Origin: Membranipora membranacea
Taxonomy: Eukaryota > Bryozoa > Gymnolaemata > Cheilostomatida > Membraniporidae
NCBI GenBank assembly: GCA_914767715.1
Contig: OU612069.1
Location: 20,643,387-20,707,386 of the forward strand
Reading direction: 5' to 3'
Length of the DNA stretch: 64,000 bases
Made by a program: the position numbers and the translations under genes. The notes beneath the pieces are model-generated. The model searched no databases, was not told the origin of the DNA, and was given only the letters and a program-made list of their open reading frames with translations. Of the stretch, positions 35,615 through 47,769 are shown piece by piece (position 1 is the stretch's first letter; each line of letters begins with the position of its first letter).

Positions 35615-36003
35615 TATTGCTGTCCGTCTGGTAGACGATGACTGCACCGAGGTGCGGCATAGAAAGAGGTTTATAGTGACGACTAGGTTTCCGAATTGTT
35701 AGTGCCACTTTTCAAACACTGACAGCTTTATCCCAGCGTGAAGCATAGCCCTATAAGGCCGGAGCTGCAGTGGCTGATGACAGCATCCTCCTGTATAGAG
35801 CTACACCATACAGGCGGGTACTTTAATCTGCATGCACGATGGTGTTGTACATACAGATTGAAGACCTCCATTATATACAGTCCTGATCTGAAAGGACTGT
35901 GTGATCAGTCAAAGTCGAAACAACTTTCGGTCCCGGACGGGGTTTGAACCCACAACCGGCTGGTCAAGTGGCAGACACGCTAACCACTGCGCCAAACTGA
36001 CTG
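35615..36003 (-). repeat. tRNA-derived SINE (family 2)
   Basis: The minus-strand head has an A-box TTTGGCGCAGTGGTTAGCG and a B-box GGGTTCAAACCCC about 45 bases apart, followed by a body of about 320 bases without coding. No second copy of the body was seen in the window, so the left boundary near 35615 is a guess. Confidence 0.6.
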
Positions 36004-36303
36004 CATAAGAGAGCACAATTCATTAAGTTTCACGTCAGCTAGTAATAATCTGGGCAATAGTAGGCTATTTTTTACTGGCTCTCTTGATCCTGACAGTTTT
36101 TTCCATTGGTCTTTGTAGGTCACATCAATATGAGCCATATATCACCAAACACTCTCTGTTTCTTTGTTAACTTATCAAGCTTGATTGTGACAAAACACTG
36201 GTATTCTGCTACTTTCATGATATAAAGTATTAGTCTATTGTCAGAAGCCAATTATCTTTCAGGTCTGCAGAAAAAAACGAGTATATACCTTGTTTTGATT
36301 GAT

Positions 36304-37848
36304 TCAAATGTAAAAAAATATGGAGATTTTAATAGCATAGGTGTAACACAGCACCAAGCGCAAGCTTGCTAGCATCAGCTGAACACAATGTTTTTTAGAC
36401 ACATCAAATGCACACAACACTGGGCTGTTGCATAACTCCACCTTAATCAGCTCGAAAGCATTCTGCTGATCAGCGCCCCAGTACATTTTGGCCTTCATGC
36501 CCATGACTGAGTACAGCGGACAACAGAGTCCTGTTAACCTTCCACTGAACTTGCTTAGGTAGTTAACCATACCAATAATCCTGCGAACCTCATTCTGATT
36601 GCGAAGAGGTTGCATGTCACAAATAGCTTTTACCTTCGCAGGATCAGACTCAACTTCTTTTTTGCTAACAATATGACCAAGACATTTGACAGTAGTGGTT
36701 GCAAACTCACATTTGTCTTTTCTCAAGGTCAAACCGGCCTTACTACATCTCTCTAAGACTAATTTCAGTCTATCCCAATGAGTTGACTCATCTTTAGCAA
36801 AGATCAAAATGTCATCCATAATATATATAACTCCATCAAGACCAATTAAGATCTTCTGTCTTTGACAATTATAACAAATGCCATCTGGACAAAATCGAGA
36901 GATAAGACCTTCCTTACGACAAACGAAGCAAGTAACATCTTTGCTCCGAGAAGGAGCGTCAGGTCCACGCAGAGACTTAGGGTGATTCGAGGAGTGACCT
37001 GATTCCTTCCTGTCGCGGCTTTCATCACGACTGCTACGACTTTTACCACGATCGGAATGATCACGACTATCACCACGCCTGTCACGACTGTCATGACGCC
37101 TGTCACGACTGTCCCTCTTGTCTGACCTATCATGACCTCTGTCACGACTGGACCGCCAACTCTGATCACAACTATCACGTCTTTCCCTGTCAGACTTATG
37201 ATCACTGCGCGATCCACGCTCTCGACTATCGTCACGGCGACTTCGACCTCTGTCTCTGTCACCACGACTTTCGCGATGATCACGACTTGAATCCCTGCAG
37301 TTGCTCTGACCTCTGGAATCTCGTCGATCATGTCGATCACGGCTATTGTATCTACGATCTCTACAATTGTGTCTATGATCTATACTATACTCACGCCGTC
37401 TATCTCCACTATACTCACTTTGAGATCCATATCTAACCTCACTCACGACCTCCTTCTTTGGAGACACAGGAGCTTTGGCAGAACTAGACTCAGATTGAGT
37501 AGAAATAGAGGCAGACTGGCCTCCTGCTGCATGACTAGCACTAGGATCACTCTTTCTAGCACTATTGGAAACCCTAACAGGGTATACACCATCAACTAAG
37601 GCACTTAAAGACTCCTGAGCACCAGTACGGGCTCTCAAAGTTTTATTTAAAGAAACCCAATCAAGCCTATCATTGGCCATCAACTCACGCTTTAATACAT
37701 TATCACGTAAACCTCTAACTGCGATTGACAATGTGAATCTTTGCCGGACATCTCCAGCTGAAAAACCACACCGCCTACCGAGTCTCTCACATCTCAATAG
37801 ATAAACTCTATCTGACCTTGACTGTACTTGACCGACGACAGGACACAA
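36304..37848 (-). pseudogene. Ty3/gypsy Gag fused in frame to the second half of RT
   Basis: This is an uninterrupted 514-codon frame. The first third is Gag-like. Roughly residues 150-290 are an arginine-, aspartate- and serine-rich repeat (RDRR, RDSR, SRDH), then a degenerate zinc knuckle CFVCRKEGLISRFC and CYNC. Immediately after CYNCQRQ the protein becomes RT from the segment before its catalytic motif (GLDGVIYIMDDILIF), through KCEF and GHIVSKKEV to the connection region, and ends in a frameshifted start of RNase H. Protease and the first half of RT are missing. The joint at about 36855 keeps the frame, so this is an in-frame deletion derivative. It cannot reverse transcribe. Whether it is expressed is unknown. 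Confidence 0.8.
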
Positions 37849-37950
37849 ATTTGTCTACTGTGACGTATTTAGATTCGTCACGCTCATGATGGTCTTGTAA
37901 TTTAGCCAACACATCTTCATACGTCAATTCGTCACTACTAAGATCAAGGC

Positions 37951-38307
37951 CTAGAGTAGGCACTGCTTCCCTGCTTGACCTACACATCTTAACAACGTCC
38001 AGGGCTTAGATTGCGCACATAATCTAGCCTCTTTCCTAGTTGTAACTACAGGGGGATCCTCATCATTATTATTGATAGTGATGATATCGAACCCCATCTC
38101 AAGCCTCTTGAGACCCACCGCGAGCTTAAACTCGACACTCCACTTCTTCCAAGACCCGTAAATGTCATTTTCCTCAATGTCTAACATGGGAAAGCCAGTA
38201 AAAATACTACCAGCCGCTATGCTATGATCATTGACTAACAATGCAATAATAAATAAAAAATATGATTTGATGTCTACCCGTGGTAAACAGAATATTGCAA
38301 TGGACAC
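37951..38307 (-). pseudogene. N-terminal Gag fragment of the same gypsy element
   Basis: The block is separated from the 36304-37848 frame by stops and a shift around 37850-37950. The second half reads like a Gag start, with DIEENDIYGSWKKWSVEF and VGLKRLEMG. The first third is hydrophobic and probably not part of the protein. Together with the downstream frame it gives a Gag of ordinary length. No terminal repeat was found upstream. Confidence 0.5.
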
Positions 38308-38559
38308 AAGTTATTGATGCAAGGAAGCAAATGTGGACAACAAAACAGATATGAAAAACGTAAGGATACAAGGTAGAGAACAGAAACGAATCCCTAATTA
38401 TCCTTATCCTTACAACACGAATTGCAAGCAATGCAAACTCAGTACAAACTGCAAAACTATTCTCAAGGATGTTTTTTAGAAAATAAGTTTTTAAGCAGTT
38501 TTATACAAAAATCTCCGGCAGAACCGGATTGTGATTTTGGTTATGTTGGTTTGATTGGT

Positions 38560-38800
38560 ACTAAGCACTTCCCAATCTCCTACACCTAGTCACATACACC
38601 TCAACACCTAGTCCACCTATTCTACACCTAACAGCTGTGTGTTACCAGTGCAAAACTCACCTAGACTCCTCCTCAACACCTCACCTCAAACGCCTCGCCT
38701 CAACACCTCACCTTATTTCTCCTCGCCTAACACCTACACCTTTGACACCTCTCTTCTCCTCTCCTATTTCACCTCGCCTCTCCTAATTACTCACAACCAC
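38560..38800 (+). repeat. CACCT/CTCCT-rich low-complexity tract
   Basis: The tract is built of short CACCT, CACCTC and CTCCT units with interruptions and is nearly free of G on this strand. It lies between the gypsy remnant and the CXC pseudogene region. It is an imperfect microsatellite with no coding signal I trust. Confidence 0.7.
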
Positions 38801-40388
38801 TTCCGACACCATGTAAAGAAGCCAAGTGTTCCTACTGGCCCAGGATGGGCAGCCTCAGATAAGGAGCCTTCATATCATCAAGAGAAACCATTGAAAGCAC
38901 ATATCATCTAGGATGTCTGCTCAGATTTGCTAGTGACAGCAAAATACAAGCAGCTGCAAAGTCAACCAAAAGGAAGATAAAAGTGAGTGCTTACAAACCA
39001 AACCTGTCTCTTAATAATGTACTTTAGTTACCCTATAGAAAGGTCTAGTGGTCAGCACTGAATTGAATTTCTGAAAAAAGGTTTTGACTCAATTTTTCCA
39101 TTAAAATGCAAGTGACCTCTGGATCACCAACCAAACTCACACAATGAGCCAGTGTAAGAAGTTGTGTCCTTAGGCTGCTTGTGAGTTTACTTTTCTTCAG
39201 TTTCACATCATAATAATTATAATATATCTATTGCAAATTTGTACCCATATGTATTTTACCAGAAACAATATTCCATTTATTTGTGGTCCTGCTACAAAGA
39301 AGTATACCTAATTGGTGTTTCTTGTTCTACAGGAATATGATGTGTGTGGCGAAGTTGGGTTCTTATCAGCATGGCAAGATATAATGCAGTCCACTCACCA
39401 TGAAAGTCAGTAGACAAGTGCCCATGTCTGTAGTCTCTTCAAGTTCACGGTCAGTCAGTCTCTGTCATATATAGGTCAGGGTAGGATGGTGACTCCTTAG
39501 TAGTATGAACAGAGAAGACAACTCCAAGATACATGTACAAAACATGACAACAAACCTTATGATAGGAATACTTCACAATGTGCCTGAGGAAGACATTGTA
39601 ATGTCAGCACACCGGTGTCAGCAAAGTACACTAGGTCTCAGGCAAAGACCCATATTAGCCCTGGTCCCACGTGTGGTCTGTCGGAAGGAGACAAAATATG
39701 TAAACTAAAGGCGAGAGCAACTCTATCAGACATGTAGTTCTCTTGAAGACTGATTGAAGGCAGATGGGGCCTGCAGGTAATTTAGATGCGCTAATCTTTG
39801 CTAAAAGTGAAGCTAGTAGCGTTGTACTAGTTCCAATTTGGCGAAGCTTAGCGTGCCTAAACTAGCTTATAGAGAAATATCGGTAAACATACTGTAGCCT
39901 AATTGCACAAACTTTCAATGTTTTTTGCCTCGTCATAGAGGATCAGCAGCTACTCTCTTTTGTCAGCTCACAATCACACGACTTAGCTGCCGCTGAGGCT
40001 CAATATCATCTCTCATGTAGGAGCAAATATGTTATGGCATACAAGCGGAGGCTTGAGCAACTTTAACCTGCTTCACTGTAAGTATCGATAAAGCCAGCAG
40101 ATATTATTAAATTGATAAGATTAAAGAACCTGTCCATAAGACCTACTTCTGCGTTAAAAGCTGGATGTTATCAACATTATATGTCCGGTGGTATGTAGGA
40201 TACCGGCAGCCTCCATTAGTTTAAGTACCCTAATAAATTTTGCCAGAAGTGGAGCTAATGGCATTTCAGTATCAATTTTCTCTTTTTTTCTCTTATAGGA
40301 GGTAGATAGCAAAAACGCCACTAGCTCAATTTTTGGCATACCTTAATCTAGTGGTACCTGCATGTATTGTTTGCTTTTCTCAAACCAG
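38801..40388. other. Possible upstream exons of the CXC-type gene, unproven
   Basis: Short open stretches followed by GTGAGT- or GTAATT-like donors occur near 38975 and 39776, and a 67-codon frame lies at 39505-39708. They could be decayed exons of the gene whose last exon is at 40389-40810, but no domain is recognisable. Confidence 0.25.
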
Positions 40389-40810
40389 GTCTGAAGTAGA
40401 AGAAAGGTCTAAAGCCAATGATGACCACATCACTGCTCTGCAGCTGCTAGGAAAGAAGCTTGCTTTCTCCTCACTTCCTCCAGGAATTGAGAAACTGACC
40501 TGTGTATTGTATGGTAGCAGTGCTTGAAACATCAATGATGCGCGATTTGATGCATTCAAGAATGGCACAACTGAGAAAGCTCTACCACTGAACGCTGATT
40601 GCTTACTGCTGCACACCAAACGAGCAAACTATCAGACCACGAACACAAACCCCGAAATGTCAATGCAAGGCAAACCCATGCACTGGCAACCGATGCTCAT
40701 GTTTGAAAGGAGGAATGAACTGCACAGCCCTCTGTGGTTGCCGGGACTGTAACAACCGCAGTGCCGCCATGGACAGTGAGGAGGAAAGTGATGGCGATAA
40801 TGAATTATAA
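40389..40810 (+). pseudogene. CXC-domain protein remnant (transposon-associated type)
   Basis: After a TTCTCAAACCAG acceptor one frame encodes LPPGIEKLTCVLYG and, after a TGA at 40525-40527, FDAFKNGT and LLLHTKRANYQT. A second frame from 40658 encodes a tesmin/TSO1-like cysteine cluster: CQCKANPC, NRCSC, NCTALC and CRDCNN, then an acidic tail to a TAA at 40808-40810. Proteins with this RANYQ block followed by a C-terminal CXC cluster recur in invertebrate genomes, often near transposons. The segment normally between the two blocks is shortened and shifted here, and the internal stop shows it is dead. CXC clusters bind DNA; the role of this protein is unknown. Confidence 0.5.
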
Positions 40811-42119
40811 CTATGCATTGGTAGCAGCGTATGCACGTTATGTGTTTGAACCTTTGTTTTTGAGGCAGTTATTAGTATAATATTCTTTTGCGTAGGTCGT
40901 CAGTATATATTCTAATAAGTTCCAGTATCGACAGCTACATTTGCTAATAATATCAGTACAGGTACTCTCAAGTATATTTTTGTATAGTTATTACATTTAT
41001 AATAGTATGTGGCCACTTTTCATGTACAGCACATATACTCTGGGTCATTTACTAATCGCATGGGTTTTTCAATTTGTCAGAAATACACCAATGTATTCCG
41101 AAAATGGTTAAATTGATACAACTAGGAGTTTTCTACTCCGACTATGCAAAAAAACAATAATACATGCCATATATTGTAAATATGAGTAGAAATTTAGAAC
41201 AAATTGTGCCAAACATCCTCAATAATAAGCCTAACCATGATAAATCAAAAAATATGAAGGCCAAAATAGTCAAATGCAAATTCTAACGCTTTAGATATTT
41301 ATATAAAATATAAGGGGGACAAACGCTGACGCTGCCTCTCTCGGTGACACTTTTTTTACGGTACATGATGTTGGCTGTAATAAGCATATAAAATTACCCC
41401 AGCAAAGATTAAAACAAAGTATATACTCAATTTTTTCTGCAAGAGGAAAATTTTGAACACTTTCGAGCCATCTGACAATAGACTATTTATAGCTACACAA
41501 ATAATGGTGTTGGTTGATTCACAACTAGTCCCAGGCTTTTAAATTTCTTAAAAATTGTAGCAGTGTTGTAGTGATGTTGTGTGGCGGACACAGTGTATGT
41601 GACAACCTCGTAGGCTCAATAGCTTGATTGGATTTGCTCTTAGGCTTACTGGAAAATCTGAGTATACTTGAAATAAATCAGCGTACAAGTTATGATCATT
41701 GCATCTCTTGGTTTTTGTTGACAATATATAAAGATATGATACAAATTTAGCACAATGTCTGCTCTTTGTACAGTAGTTTCGGCATATAATTACAAAGTTT
41801 TTGACAGTGCGATGGAAGATGTTCTCAGTGATGAACTTGTAACAATTATTTGGAAGACCTGAAAAAAATTGGTTTCATTGAAATAAACAATTGAAATTGT
41901 GAAATGAAAGAATCAAGAAAAATAATACCAACGTGGTCTAGTGATGTCCACATGATAATGCTAATTGATTCTGCAAAGTTATAACAGCAAATAAAACATG
42001 AGCACTTTGGAATGAATCGGTGGGTGCTTGATTTGTTATTGACATAATTTAATACTCAGCATATCCTCACAACAATTCTGCAAAATTTTTAACTGTAAAA
42101 TGCTCTTTGTCCTCTCATT
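40811..42119. other. AT-rich stretch, nothing recognised
   Basis: Neither strand shows a long open frame, pol III boxes, tandem units or transposon ends that I could recognise. Confidence 0.4.
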
Positions 42120-42411
42120 CTAAACGAGTACAACTATTACAGTAGAATAGCGCAAAGGTTCTGACTTATGTCATGTTGATTATCTGTCGAGAGCTCCACT
42201 CAGTTCTAATGAACGTTTTGAGATGGAAATCAATTATTTCTCAATAGTTGATAATCTCCCAGTGACTGCTGATGAAATAGCTCAAGAAACTAGTAGATGT
42301 CCTATTCTCAGAAAAATTCGTGATTTAGTGAAAATTTGGTTTGTCTACACAGGTATCAGATGAAGAGTTAGGGCTGTACTTCATTAAACGCGGTGAACTT
42401 GCAGGTGAGTA
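42120..42411 (+). pseudogene. Ty3/gypsy RNase H-integrase linker fragment
   Basis: This short plus-strand frame encodes VDYLSRAPLSS, the end of a retroelement RNase H, then LPVTADEIAQET, RKIRDLVK and, after a shift, EELGLYFIKRGEL, the segment leading into the integrase zinc finger. Stops and a shift show that it is dead. It is in the opposite orientation to the gypsy remnants at 24-28 kb and 36-38 kb, so it is a separate insertion. Nothing recognisable from the element flanks it. Confidence 0.6.
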
Positions 42412-42790
42412 ATAACATTAGCTTTCATCACAATTTGTGGAGATAATAATATGAATCACATGATATTTATCTGCCCATATTGATCTGCTTAATAACAACA
42501 GTAATATTTGTTTGGCATGTTTGAACTGTCAAGTGTCCTTTGCATGGCATCTGACAGTCAACATTTCAGCCTCTATCTCCACTGAAAAAAATTTTCCAGC
42601 TTCAACAGAATATAAAGTTCTCATTGGAAGTTACTCGCTCATGCCGAATGAGAAGACAAATCTTTTTTTTTACTGGAACAAGGACCAGTTTTGATTAAAA
42701 CTGCTGTTGGCATGGTTGTCAAAAACTGTTGTCTAATAGTCATTTTTGTTTGATTAATCAATAATCATACATGATGTTATTATTATTATA

Positions 42791-42975
42791 GGGAGCGGCT
42801 GTGGTGCAATGGATAGGGCATGGGTATTTCAATCGATAGGTCCTGTGTTCGATTCCCAGCGTATCATGGTGGTGTCAGGAAGGGCATCCGACCTCAAATG
42901 CTCTGTGCCACACTTGTATTTAAAGTCCGTAGACCCATTACTGATGATACCAGAAACAGATAAACCGAAATACAT
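42791..42975 (+). repeat. tRNA-derived SINE (family 3)
   Basis: The head has an A-box TGTGGTGCAATGGATAGGG and a B-box TGTTCGATTCCC, followed by GTGTCAGGAAGGGCATCCGA. That body motif resembles the conserved AAGGGCATCC core seen in several invertebrate SINEs (from memory of the family, not a search). Confidence 0.65.
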
Positions 42976-43819
42976 CTAGGTTTCTCACACAGATCGCATG
43001 ATATCGAGACTATAAACAAACGTGAGTTTTTTCTTGGCAAGAAATTTAAACTACCACTGGTGGAGGGCTCATACAAATTAGCATAATCAGTGAATCAGCA
43101 CACATAGTAATTACTTTTATTTCCATTGCAATTTGCATGACATTTTGCACAGCATAATGCTATTAATCAACAAACAGCTGCCACCAGTTCTTATTAAAAC
43201 TTGTCCCTGGTAGGTTATGTCTCTCTATATGGTGATTTGGTCTACGGTTTGCTCCTGCGGATGAATAATAGCAGTTGTTGTATTTTAACGAAGCCTGATA
43301 TAAGTCAATAGCAACAGAGATTCGTGATATAGGAGATGGGGTCAGTTATTTTAGCTCAGGTAACATGTTACTGAGCAATTATAGTGCTAGTGCTAGTATT
43401 TGGCTCTCAATCTACTTTGTGACTGATGTATGATTTTGTCCAAATATCTGAATGGATTTCTTGAGAGATCTGGTATCCTTCAATTTACACCTTTATAAGA
43501 ATGATCCTAATTCCTGCTGAGCTCTCAGGCTTCGAACAAAGATGTACAGCATATGTACCTGCCAAGTCGGAATTGAAGGACTAGAGACTCAAGTCTCAAT
43601 AAAAGCCGTCAGGTGATAATCTTTAATTTTAATTTATATAATATTGGTTGATACATTTCTACTTTATAAACATAGTGACAAAAAGTTCTTCAATTGTCAA
43701 AAATCACATGGTCATATTAAAACAAAAATTATCAGGGTAGTTGGAAATCTTAACCTTGGACACACAACCATTTACATGGATCTTAGGATAAAAAACCGGT
43801 TGAAACTTGGTATGCAGAC
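42976..43819. other. Downstream region of the lectin gene
   Basis: AT-rich. The lectin 3' untranslated region must lie in the last few hundred bases, but no canonical AATAAA on the minus strand was found close to the stop. No other feature was recognised. Confidence 0.35.
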
Positions 43820-44827
43820 TCAAGCTCTCCGCTCACATACATAACGGATTGTTCCAGTACAATACTTGTCATTCCATCTCCCCGCAGCATTGGCAAAGGT
43901 CGCAAGACAATACTCATGACCCCCTTCGTTATTTGGTTCACCATGATTCCACTTGAATGAGTATATTCTTCCTTCATATAATCCATCCCATCTCCAGCTA
44001 CCAAAGAACCTGTGCCCTCCTAACCATACATCTTCATCGATTCTTCCTGTCACATAATATATTAATAAACAATTATTAATTTTTTTTCCAGCTTACCACA
44101 AAAGGAAGGCAAAACACAAAGCCTGCACTATGAATCTAGAATGTACCTCATGAGAAGCTGATAAAGTATAAGCAGCTTTTAATTTCGATGTGACCACAGA
44201 TTAGTATTTATTACAACTCGTGCATTTTCTGTACTATTCAAATTATCTCCATCTTAATGAAAAAGAATGAGATATTTAAATATGATTTTGTCAACAAGAC
44301 ATTTACACCAACTTGATTACAATTATAGTGTGGATAAATAACAGGCTATCAAAAACAATTATAAAAGCCGTAAATTATTAGAGAGAAAATGACTAACCAA
44401 TGCTTTGCAGATACCCTGTGAAAAATATCTGTTTGCTTCTGGTTTCAAGAGTAGCAAGCTCGGCATCAAGTTGTCTGCAGGACTGTTTGGCTGTTGCGTA
44501 GTTAGCTGGACCATGAAAGTAGCGAAGGCAAGTTCCGTAGTAGGTTTCTGTCCATCCGTAGTAGCAACCTGCTGCGCATACACCTGCTCAAAAGAGAGTA
44601 GAGCTTTAAAGCAAAGAAAATTACAAGTGACGAAATTTATAATTTCATTATTTACAATATACTACAATGGACATATTGTGAAAAATGGTAGCTGAAAGTA
44701 TGCTATAATGTTGATATAAATATGAACGTTCAATAATATTTAGGCTAGCTAGCATAGAATTAATTGGCTGAAACTTACCAAAGGAATATGCAGCAACGGC
44801 TGTTAACAATATCAGTCTCAGTGACAT
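43820..44827 (-). CDS. Secreted C-type lectin, intact, three exons
   Basis: Minus-strand exons 44827-44779, 44583-44398 and 44046-43820 have clean GT-AG introns and matching phases, giving 153 residues. Residues 1-16 form a signal peptide (MSLRLILLTAVAAYSF). The rest is one long-form C-type lectin-like domain: an extra N-terminal cysteine pair (C23, C35), the canonical pairs C52-C149 and C125-C141, a WLGG motif at 86-89, EPN at 115-117 and WND at 136-138. EPN with WND is the calcium-site-2 signature of mannose-type binding. It should be a secreted, calcium-dependent sugar-binding protein, plausibly for recognising microbes or food cells (inference from family). No membrane segment follows. 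A TATA box lies 70 bases upstream of the start. Three decayed relatives lie within 12 kb. Confidence 0.9.
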
Positions 44828-44894
44828 TGCCAGGCAAGTAATATCGGAAGGATGTTCTCAACAGTATAATGTAATCGCAAGCAGTTTGTTCCAC

Positions 44895-44901
44895 TTTTAT
44901 A
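44895..44901 (-). promoter_or_regulatory. TATA box of the lectin gene
   Basis: TATAAAA on the minus strand, 68-74 bases upstream of the ATG at 44827. A start of transcription near 44865 would leave a leader of about 40 bases. Nothing else in the upstream 150 bases was identified. Confidence 0.55.
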
Positions 44902-46139
44902 GATAGGTGTATTATGTGATAGTGATGTGATGTGATTGGATTATTGCTCACCCAATCACAAGTTAACTTGATCAGCAAGATGATGCATGTAACACTAGGC
45001 ACGCCGAATTTCGAAATAATCTATAATTTTTTGCTTTTTGTCAGGAATTGCCTATCAACATTGCAATTCTTGTTTATTTGTGCCTGCAGTTGATATTTAA
45101 ACACTTTCAACCTCTGAGCATGTTTACTGTGACAAGCATATTTTAAATGTCGTTTGGAGTTCAACCATAACAAAACTGTTTCAATATAAACAAAGTTCTG
45201 TCAAAGCCAAGAAATATTATTTAAACAGAGAGATTCATCAACAATTTTATCTATAATATAAGGATTGACAGCTGTTTGTCTAAACAAAGTTCTGTCAAGC
45301 TCAAACACGTAGAAATCTTGTTAAAACGAATGATTTCATCTGGGGTTTACAAAATGTTCTTATTTCATATATTCATGGACAAGTTCACAAGGTTAATGCT
45401 CATAGCCGAGCTGACATCTAGAATATGATAATTGATAGCTGAATAATATAGACGTTAGTGATCTGTAAATAGTCTGTTCCAGAATGAGCTAAAATTTTGA
45501 AACACCAGCTTAATACTTTGTTGCGAAATTATTGGATCAAAATTTAGAGGATGACAGACAACAGACAAATTCCACGTGAGGGATACATCACAGTCAAACA
45601 TGAAAACAAATATTGGTATACGATGTAGCAGTGAGCAGTTGGACAGCGATAAGTGCTGCAGTGCCCATCAAAATGCAAAGTTTGGCGCACAGTGGAATAA
45701 TGCAACAAAATACAGATATATTATTAGATGGATGCCAGCAGTTTGACTCTGTGAAATCGTCAAGTGCACAAAGTCTCTTAAGATCTGAGATGTTTCTAAG
45801 TACTCTTATCTCTCTGTATACAAATTTCATTACTCATGTAAATATACCTTAGTTGAGCCGGAAATAAGGGTACTGAACAGAAAGATAACAGCAGTTTTGG
45901 AAATCTCTCCTTGGGTCTCAAATCCTCTGCTTACCTGGTACATTTTGAGTGAATAGATTTGATTCCGTTCTCACCTCTCAGGCATGAAGCAAGCCAGCTC
46001 TACTCAACATTTTGTTACGTAAATACAGACTAAGCTTCAATATCAGTCCTATCAGTCCCTAGACAGTAAGAAATGACATTTTTTTTATTGCCACCTTTCT
46101 TCTAAATTAACAAACTGACATAAGTTTATTCGATCTTTA

Positions 46140-46350
46140 GTTGTAAGATCTTATTATAAAAATGGTTGAAACTTCATACAACTCAAGCTCGAATTCAAGC
46201 TTGTCTTCCACAGACATAGCGCATGTCTCCAGAACAAACTGCTCAAACCATCTCCCTGCAGCATTCATAAGGGTCGCAAGAAAATAAGTATGACCTGAAT
46301 GACTTTCTGGTGACCACCTATCCATATATTTTCATCAAATCTTCCTGTCA
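46140..46350 (-). pseudogene. C-type lectin exon 3 remnant (copy 1)
   Basis: Read on the minus strand it starts after a CTGTCAAATA-type acceptor remnant with GRFDENIWIGGHQ, matching GRIDEDVWLGGHR of the intact gene. It then loses the segment that should hold WRWD and EPN, and resumes with ATLMNAAGRW and LETCAMSVEDK. The WND motif is gone. Frameshifts make it unable to encode a lectin domain. Its exon 2 partner is at 47770-47935. Confidence 0.75.
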
Positions 46351-46589
46351 AATAACATTTAAAAAAAGACGTTGTTATCAAGCTTACTAAAACAGAAAAT
46401 ATTCGCCGCCTACTTTCGGAATGTGGTAAGCAAATAAGTGTGTCTACACCCAAGCTGAATATTCACAATTAGGTGGCCTGTCCCTATGCAATAATTGCAA
46501 TTAACAATTCTAAAGGATTCTCTAGGAAAATATTTAAATGATCTCCTTCTGGTAAAAATTGTAAGGCTCAGTCACTTACCACATTCCAA

Positions 46590-46775
46590 AGAATGGGTGG
46601 CGAAAAGAGTGTGCCCTAAGGGCAAAGCCCTAATTTCTGTGACAATTTGCTTTCAGTTTGTAGGCATATCCAGGTGCCCAACAGGTACCATTACTCATTT
46701 GACTGCATTGGGATTCAAACCAACAACGTTAAACACATGCTGAAGACCATCGTTTTAACTTACTGAGCCACCACT
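46590..46775 (-). repeat. tRNA-derived SINE (family 1)
   Basis: The minus-strand head GTGGCTCAGTAAGTTAAAAC leads to a B-box GGTTTGAATCCC and to the family body with CCTACAAACTGAAAG. A truncated twin lies at 52441-52569, carried by the segmental duplication. Confidence 0.7.
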
Positions 46776-46966
46776 TACTTCCAATTCTCTGCATATGAAA
46801 ATATTCCATGTGATGTCATGTTATGTTGAACATTCTTAAGTTTGTACGGCACTGAGAGTATCTCCTGGAACTATTTTCAACAATTTTCCAAATATGTTTG
46901 TGTCGTTGCCAATCTACTCAAAAACTGAACAGGAAATGTTTCAAAATAGAATCACTAAAAGGGAAT

Positions 46967-47650
46967 TGTATTGGGATGTGCACTGCGGATTTAAAAGGTC
47001 TATAGCGACTGTTCATCTATTAAATGATTTTATTGCTGATGAAGTAATTACTGTGATCTCATAGACGATGAAAAGTATGCAGACCATCACACTGTTTCTG
47101 GTCTGGAATTAGACTCACATGTAGCTGCTGTTAACAATTCAAAACCTCCGCATTACTAATTTCAATTGTTTTCTCAAAAGTACACACTCTTAGCCCAAAC
47201 CAACACTCTATTTTGTGTAAGCAAGCTAAGGATCAACGTGCTGTATGTCAATCAATCTATGCTTTTGTTTCACTAGTGCTTCTGGTAATGCTATCCTAGG
47301 TAAATTAGATAATACTATAAGTGGGTATTTTTCAGTCTGATAACAGTAATGGTGATGTCGTGGATGAGGCACCGGTCCGGTCTTAATAAGAGCTAACCCA
47401 AACCACTCTCAGCGACCACGCAGATTTGGCTTTTCCTCATGCTGAGAGCACTCGTTGGGATCATACGCTAACTCGGACAGCCCGGTTGCACCCAAAGTCC
47501 TATAACCGGTATATTACTGATTCCTCAGTCGTTTCCATCTACTGTAATCGATCTCATAGTAATTGTTCTGCCTCTTTACTCCTGCCTAATTCTGGTGATG
47601 GTGATAGTCGCCATAAACCTTTTTAAATCCACATTGCACATCCCAATACA
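46967..47650. mobile_element. MITE with about 47-bp terminal inverted repeats
   Basis: It starts TGTATTGGGATGTGCACTGC and ends with the inverse of TGTATTGGGATGTGCAATGT. The repeats continue through GGATTTAAAAAGG to GCGACT. The flanks show a 5-base direct repeat GGAAT (46962-46966 and 47651-47655). It is 684 bases long with no transposase. It lies between exons 3 and 2 of the copy-1 lectin pseudogene and may have enlarged that intron. Confidence 0.7.
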
Positions 47651-47769
47651 GGAATGTCTGTAATGTAGAGGATGAACCTGGATACGACCATTTAAAAAAA
47701 ATTCTTTGCCTATTCTTACATTTTTTGCTTTTTATATTCATGGTATCAGACAAAAAGAATTCTTAGCAG

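Noticed and set aside
36846-37340. 164-codon minus-strand frame inside the gypsy Gag
   Set aside because: It is the shifted shadow of the arginine-rich repeat of the real Gag frame; its valine-isoleucine pattern is that repeat read out of frame.
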